DNA of 64,000 bases from Alisma plantago-aquatica (taxonomy: Eukaryota; Streptophyta; Magnoliopsida; Alismatales; Alismataceae), in assembly GCA_963693085.1 (NCBI GenBank), contig OY856411.1:1347277550-1347341549 (forward strand), written 5' to 3'. The notes beneath the pieces are model-generated. The model searched no databases. It worked only from the letters and a program-made list of their open reading frames with translations, and had not been told where the DNA came from. The position numbers and the translations under genes are program-made. The stretch's first letter is position 1. Every line of letters starts with the position of its first letter. Shown piece after piece: positions 57,955-64,000 of the stretch.

Positions 57955-59075
57955 CAGACCTCCAATAATGTTCCAGGGGTTGCATAAATCCAAGGACACC
58001 CAACCTCTACTGGAGAAGGAGTTCACCACCACCTATCACCACCACCATCAATGGATAGGCAAGGATGATGAAAGTCCACTTAATCCTTCTCTTATTCCTC
58101 CGCCTACTCCCTATTCATAGTACTCCCTCGATGGAAGGAGGATAGAGAGAAGATATTCACCACCACCAGGTCAAGTTCTAGGAAGGAAAATCTAACCATC
58201 GATGGTGGCCATACCTTGGCCATAGTCGGTGTATCCCCTGATTCCCTTGCTTCAATAGTTCTTCCTTGCCCATTGTTTCACTCCTTCTTCCCAGTAGTAC
58301 TTTATATCCTTGTTCAATTGTAAATACATAATGCTACTCATCAACATGAGTGTCTAAACCATATCTTGGGTTGAGAGTAGACACCAAGGCTCTCCCAACA
58401 TGTATATACTTACATCCATTTGAATATATATGCTCTCAGAAAATATTATCTCCATACTCTTGTTCTTAATGCTCCACTTGCATGATTAGCTACCATCTTG
58501 TGATGTTTGATTATTTGCACCTTAAAAAAGTAATACTTACCTTATCTAAGTGTTATGGAGTTGCATGAATGCATGAGAATGTTGGAATGATTAAGCTAAT
58601 GATCATATGGTTATCTTTGTGATTTTTTGTTTGCCATCCCGAGAGAGAGAGAGACAACCTTATAATCTAGATCTATCCTAAGCTCGGGAGAGGAGGGAAT
58701 ATACATATATGATGATTGCTTATAATCTTACTAAGGGTATACAATTGGTGTGAGTATTGCAGTTGGTGAGAGATCTTAGTAGGTGAGACTCAGTCCTGGT
58801 TCCCATCCATATTTGTTGCAACACACTTGCTTGCTTTTATTCTCTTGTTTTGCTTTCTTAACTCTTCTTTTACTTGTTTTTCTTAGTTTAAGTAACATTG
58901 TTCCTTAAGGAACACCATGTTAATCTACCTTCTTGGCTAGTATAACTGAGACAAAACTTTATGTTCTTAGCACTTATCATTACTTGTCTTTGTGGTTCGG
59001 CCATGATGTACTACATCAGACCCCGTATAATAGTTGTGGGGGCTTGAGTGTTGGATTATAAATTTAAGAGTCAGA

Positions 59076-62000
59076 CTACTCTAGATCCGCTCCTTTTTGG
59101 ACGTGTGATTTAGGCCATTCAATAAAACATCACAATCTAGAAAACCCCTGAGACACCACTAAAACCTCATCAAATACTTTGATAGAGTAACACAAAATTG
59201 ATTCATGCTATTCATCAAGAAAGGTTGGATCATATACTAAATTCTCAACCAACTCTCTAAAAAATACATGTAAAATCCACCGCCACCAAAATAAAAAGGA
59301 ACCTATTACTATCCAACCCACTAGGAAGATATGATAACTTCTTGAAACCACCACCTAGACACAACATGGGCTGAAAATAACCTCCAAAAAGTTTTGATAT
59401 ATATAAGAAGCTGAAACAGTCTCATTCAAAGAAACCACCCATAGATCTATAAACATATTCCAATCTTACACAAGAATATGTAAATGTCCACGTCTCGGGT
59501 AGGTACCATTCCTCTAAAGAGAGTCAAGTCTAGAAACTAGGAACTATACATAATCGATGGTATCATCAAAGAGATATCAACAACCATGGTGCTACCTCCT
59601 CGTGTAATCACAAAGAATTTGACACCTGATCGTGTCCCCAGTCTCCAACAAGCTCACCTCACTAGGGAGTAAAACATGAAACACAATATCAAAGAACAAT
59701 ATAGCCCCATTTTAGCATCAACATAACATCCAACATCACCTTTGAAGTCGGGATTTACTTCATAAGGTACACACTTTTTGTAGGGCTTGGTACAGTGGAA
59801 TTGGACTTGTAAATGACCCTTTCCTATGAAATGGAAGCCATGGTCCTTTAGGATGGAAAGAAAAGTCCTCCTCCTTGCTGAAGGAAATCTTGAAGAGGAC
59901 ATACTATTAGTGTGAGAGGACCCATCGTGATTTATGTCATGACCAACCCATTGCATAAATGGAGTTTGTCCAGATGATTATGGGCCTACACCATCTCTTT
60001 ATCTTTGATTCAACAATCATGATGGCCCGAAGAGTTGAGGAGTGTCATCCTCATGAGATAAAAGTTGTATAACACTCTCCATTTAAACCTCGGACTCTGA
60101 AGTTTCTTTCTCATTTTTGTGTGTGACCTTGATTCATGGTGCAGTCAAGATTGGTGGCTGACCTTTGTTTCTTGCTACAAAGAAAAAGTGTGAGACTTGG
60201 GTTGTGATCAATCAAAAAGATGATTTGGTTCAAATCCTTAAGCTGATGAGGTAAAGGGGCCCAAATGGACTTCTTAGGATGACAAATTACAAACCCAAAA
60301 ATACTAATCTCAATGATGAAGGTAGGAACAAGTCACTATAATACCAAAGATTCATAACACAGAGGTTGCCACATGCTAGACATGAGAATAGTCCCTATTT
60401 AGAATTCTAGATACTAGTGAAAAGTCGCTGGAGGTTCGAAGGACAAAGTAGAAGGTTAGAGAAGGAGGGGAGAAGGGGAAGTATAGAGATGGGGTGGGGT
60501 CCCTAGAAAAAAAAACCAAGTTGGTGATCTAGTCGGTAACTCTAGTGCCCATCAAATGATGCACTAGTTTCACATGTCACCATTCCCTTGTCTTCAGATA
60601 TGAACCCTCATCCTCTGTCTTACATTCAATGTTTAGATCAAAATTTGAATTCACCCTTCTATGTGGAAAATAAATAACTAGGTGAAAAATAATTTAGTGT
60701 GATGGTTTTTTTTTATCATGGTAATAACTCTAATGAATGAGCATTACTATCATTGGTTGTAATGATAATGTATGAAAGCTTTATATCATATAATGCATGG
60801 ATCACACTGGTTTCTTGATATATACTATTCTAAAAAATTATGCATGGAATGAGGGTTCTATTCCAAATTCCTTCATGAATTGGATGTTCTACTTGCAATT
60901 TACTATTAATATCATATTGGTGAAGTGCAAGTATAATAATTGCATATATAGTGAAATCTAGATATATGTTATTTTAGCTTCCACTTATCATCATAAAACT
61001 TTTCGAGTGTTTTGATTTTAAGGAAGGTAAATTTCATTTCCTATATAGAGATCCAAGGGCCATGAAATGATTTCCCCAATTGAAAACTCATTGAATTTAT
61101 AGGGGATAATAACGACTATCACTTGGTGTAGTGCCCTCATCTTCACTTAACCACTTGAATGTAGTGTGATGGACTTCAGTGAGCATCAAGATGAACCATT
61201 ATCTCTATTATTATAATAGTCATTCTATATTTATGCATTGGGAATGTATTACTCACTATATTAATTGATCTGAAGAATTAAGATGTCTAGGAATTTAACA
61301 TGAATAAGGCCTTCTTCGGGATTTGTTCCTTTTTAATTCATGAGTGTCCAAGTTCATAAGTTCTTAGATTGCAATTCAAGGAGAATTTTCCATTAATACT
61401 TGCACATACCAAGTTGTAGTGTGATCTTGGTGGTATCAATCATGAAAATTTATTATGTGGGATAAATGAATGTAATTCTTTAGCTGTATCTTGGTGGTTT
61501 AAAGACAAGACATCCAACACAAAAGAATAAGATATGTCCAATCTTGAAGTCTTTTCCTACTATGAGGACTGTCCTTCTAATCAATATCTTAAAATAACCA
61601 TTTGGATAAATCCTCTGATAAAAAATCCATTTTATACTATAAGATAACACATTTTGATATTAAAGAGAATAGAACACTAGAATGAAACTTTTCCTATGAA
61701 TATTGAATGTTTTACAAAACTCTAAGTAAAAGATATGTAGTCAAAATCATAGATACATGTGGACATATCACCTATCTAACAAAAAAATATCATAATCTCT
61801 GGAGTTTAAGTCTCCCAATCATACACCAAATTGAGAAATCATCATAGAACTCCACCTAACGCCATAAATGAGCCCAAAGAAACATGATGTAATACTAAGT
61901 TACAAAGTCTGATAGTGAAAGAAATGAAACAATCTATATTAAATGGACATGCCAAACAAAATCAAGTTTATATACAAGAAGGTATATAATTTACTACAAT

Positions 62001-64000
62001 ATATTTACCTTTATAGTTATTAGGAGAAAACATCATTCATCATATCATATCAACTACCCATGCAACAGCCAAGGAAGTGAGAGTACAAGAGACTTGACAT
62101 TATGTTATCCTAAAGATTTGATTTCCATATGAACCTTTCCGTTGCTTCCATTATACCTAAAAACACCTAAAATGTCAACATCAGACTTGTAGGGAGTCCT
62201 AGTTTTTAGAGGAGAGCTTGCACAATGATAAATAAACACATGTTGTCAATATATTATCTGAATTAAACGAAACAATAAAGGTATTATGTTCTATTCAACA
62301 TAAATTCATAGGTTGATAATTTAATTACAGACATGATATCCTATCAAATAGTATAAATAAATCTTATTCTCCCATTACATTCTAATCATCATATAAAATA
62401 TTGACATGTTATTATGAAATTAACTATAGTGCTTGGTATACCACAAATATATATCTTGCAAGAAATAATGATTAGAAAAAATCATTATATACTATTTGGC
62501 TATGTTATATGAAATAAACTCTTGTCCTAGTTAATATCGAGTATAACATCCAAATTACAAAATTATGAATATGAACCCCTATGACCTATGTAAATATCTT
62601 AGAAATATCTAGTCTTATTACGATCATCCCACACTCTAGCCTATTCAGTGTAAGTATAAAAAGTAAGGGCTTATGTTCTATGAACTACATAAACATATGT
62701 TAATCCTGGGTATGGAGGTCAGGGCTCATATCAAAATACAATGACAATATTTTCCCATAAACATATAACTTTTATAACACATCAACCAAATTGACAAGAC
62801 TTCTAAGTAACAATAAGAGATACAATCTCAATCACACTAATATACCATGTGATTTTAGGGAACTGAGGGGGTCCATACCTTATATAGATTCTTGATAACT
62901 TTTGAATATTCAACAATATATGACTTTGAATACCTTTTCACATTCCCTAAACCATGTTTCCCTTTATCAACTTCTAAACACTAAGGAAGGCAGACATGCT
63001 CTAGGCATACACTACATGATTAGAGTTTCACTCATAATTAGTCAGATTATACATCTTTTTGGAACATCTCATAACTAGATAATATCTTGCTTAGTATGAT
63101 TTAACTAGAGATCTTCAACTTATCACTAATATACATAGACAATATAATTTATAGAACAATACTAAGAAGTAAAAATATGAACATGTTCAAGAAAGAACCA
63201 AATGATAATAGATGTGTAATGTCATATACTTTTTGATTGTATTCAATTATTTGTCAGTACCCCACATGCATTTCATCATCAACATTCTCACTTGGAGCTT
63301 CCCTAGGAATTACATTAGGGAAATATTCCCCTTACATCAAAGATAGTCAAACATTAAAATTAAACAATGCATCATCAATATCTTACTCAAGATAATTCTA
63401 TATTCATAAACTCATGCAATTAGAAAACAATATAATATTATTTTCTTATATTTGTTAGATATCACTATTTATAACTTCAAGAAAAGCATAACATGTGGGA
63501 AGCATAACTATTTATATCATAGGTATGAGAGGTTTATAAAGGATAATATTACATTATAGATTTCTTCCTAATCATTAAGAACTGCATAAATTAAAAAAAT
63601 TATTTTTATTTTCTCAGAACCTACTTAATTATTATATGATGTATGACAACATTTTAAATATGAAAATCCAAAAGTAAATAAGACAATTTCCACTATAAAC
63701 CCTCAAAGATTTCTTGGATGACCCAAATTCCATCATATTTTTATATAGAAAATTTAAATAGAACCCTCATATCACCAATCCAAGACATAGGCCTTAAAGA
63801 ATCAACCTCAAGGTATAAAATCAAGGCACTAAACTCAAGGCATCAAATTCAAAGCAGTAACCTCAATACAACGACCTCAAAAGATTCCTTTGTATATCAC
63901 TCTTAAACAAGGTTTATCTTATAATATTGGTTTAAATGTTATCCCTTATATTGTTCACTTGATAAACAAGAAAATTGGAAGAATAAAAAGAAGGAGGAGA
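59076..64000. other. No gene assigned
   Basis: 4.9 kb, AT-rich. A 100-codon minus-strand frame (59956-59654) has a Ser/Arg-rich start and several Cys but matches no family I know. 60660-64000 has only short frames. No LTR ends, PBS or pol motifs were found. TTATATAGATTC near 62881 could be a TATA box, without support. Confidence 0.4.

Larger units (their letters stand above)
57200..59075 (+). repeat. Athila/Tat-like 3' LTR
   Basis: Starts TGATAACATCTAATTTTTTGG after the PPT. It has a U3 array (57360-57880), a TATA box (57945) and a U5 rich in CTTGCTTTTATTCTC-type sequence. The end region TTTGTGGTTCGGCCATGATGTACTACATC...GGGGGCTTG (58990-59045) resembles the U5 end of Tat/Athila LTRs (..GTGGTTCGACC...). 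The exact end is not fixed. Confidence 0.65.

Noticed and set aside
59654..59956. 100-codon frame (-) as a host gene exon
   Set aside because: No domain recognised, no splice-site or neighbouring exon support; kept only as a note in the unassigned region.

Overview
This window looks like a stretch of repeat-dense, AT-rich intergenic DNA from a flowering plant. The evidence is the density of plant-type LTR retrotransposons, the tRNA-iMet and tRNA-Asp type primer sites, plant LINE RNase H and reverse transcriptase domains, and heavy nonsense decay. I see no intact host gene, rRNA, tRNA or CRISPR array. Nothing in the sequence allows a species call. Almost every readable protein belongs to a transposable element, and almost all are pseudogenes.

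Layout. 1-1780: a copia LTR cut by the window edge, with a second LTR start inside it. 2160-3250: a degenerate LTR-like block with a TATA box. 3805-4510 (-): 5'-truncated LINE RNase H with a C/A tail. 5640-7120 (-): fragment of a long chromovirus-type LTR. 8150-10680 (+): decayed Athila/Tat-type gag, protease and RT, with an (AT)24 tract inside the protease. 12153-15632: two 350-bp direct repeats around an LTR-like block. 18200-19750 (-): gypsy RT/RNase H/integrase relic. 19790-21298 (-): an Athila-type LTR with its PPT. 21385-27163 (-): a non-autonomous element with two related LTRs, a decayed tRNA-Asp PBS, a zinc-knuckle gag remnant and no pol.

27164-47939 is a nest. Two copies of one ~3.2-kb gypsy LTR lie head to head and meet at 30648-30654. 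The right copy (+) is followed by an iMet PBS (43874) and decayed gag, protease, RT, RNase H and integrase. Its 5' LTR was interrupted by a LINE-type RT fragment (31870-33460, -) and by a nearly complete copia element (34714-43218, -). The copia has perfect 5-bp target duplications (TTCTC), two 1.4-kb LTRs, PBS, PPT, and gag and pol frames broken only by stop codons. It is the youngest readable insertion.

47940-54987 (+): a second, heavily decayed copia element inserted in the gypsy integrase; its 3' LTR survives only as a 66-bp stub. 55044-55925 (+): one reading frame resembling a C48/Ulp1 SUMO-protease, carrying stop codons but no visible frameshift. It lies upstream of a PPT and an Athila/Tat-like LTR (57200 to ~59075). 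59080-64000: nothing recognised.

The most interesting signal is architectural. Four LTR families of different types (copia 34714-43218; copia 47940-54987; Athila-like LTRs at 19790 and 57200), and less clearly the block at 2160, carry a tandem degenerate array of short inverted-repeat units a few hundred bases upstream of the TATA box. The units differ in sequence between families (TCGGTCGA.../TCGACCGA; GGTTCA.../TGAACCGATCGG; GATCGACTGG; ATCGATGG). In the copia at 34714-43218 the same unit recurs, inverted, in the gag-pol spacer. This suggests a convergent, fast-evolving U3 module.
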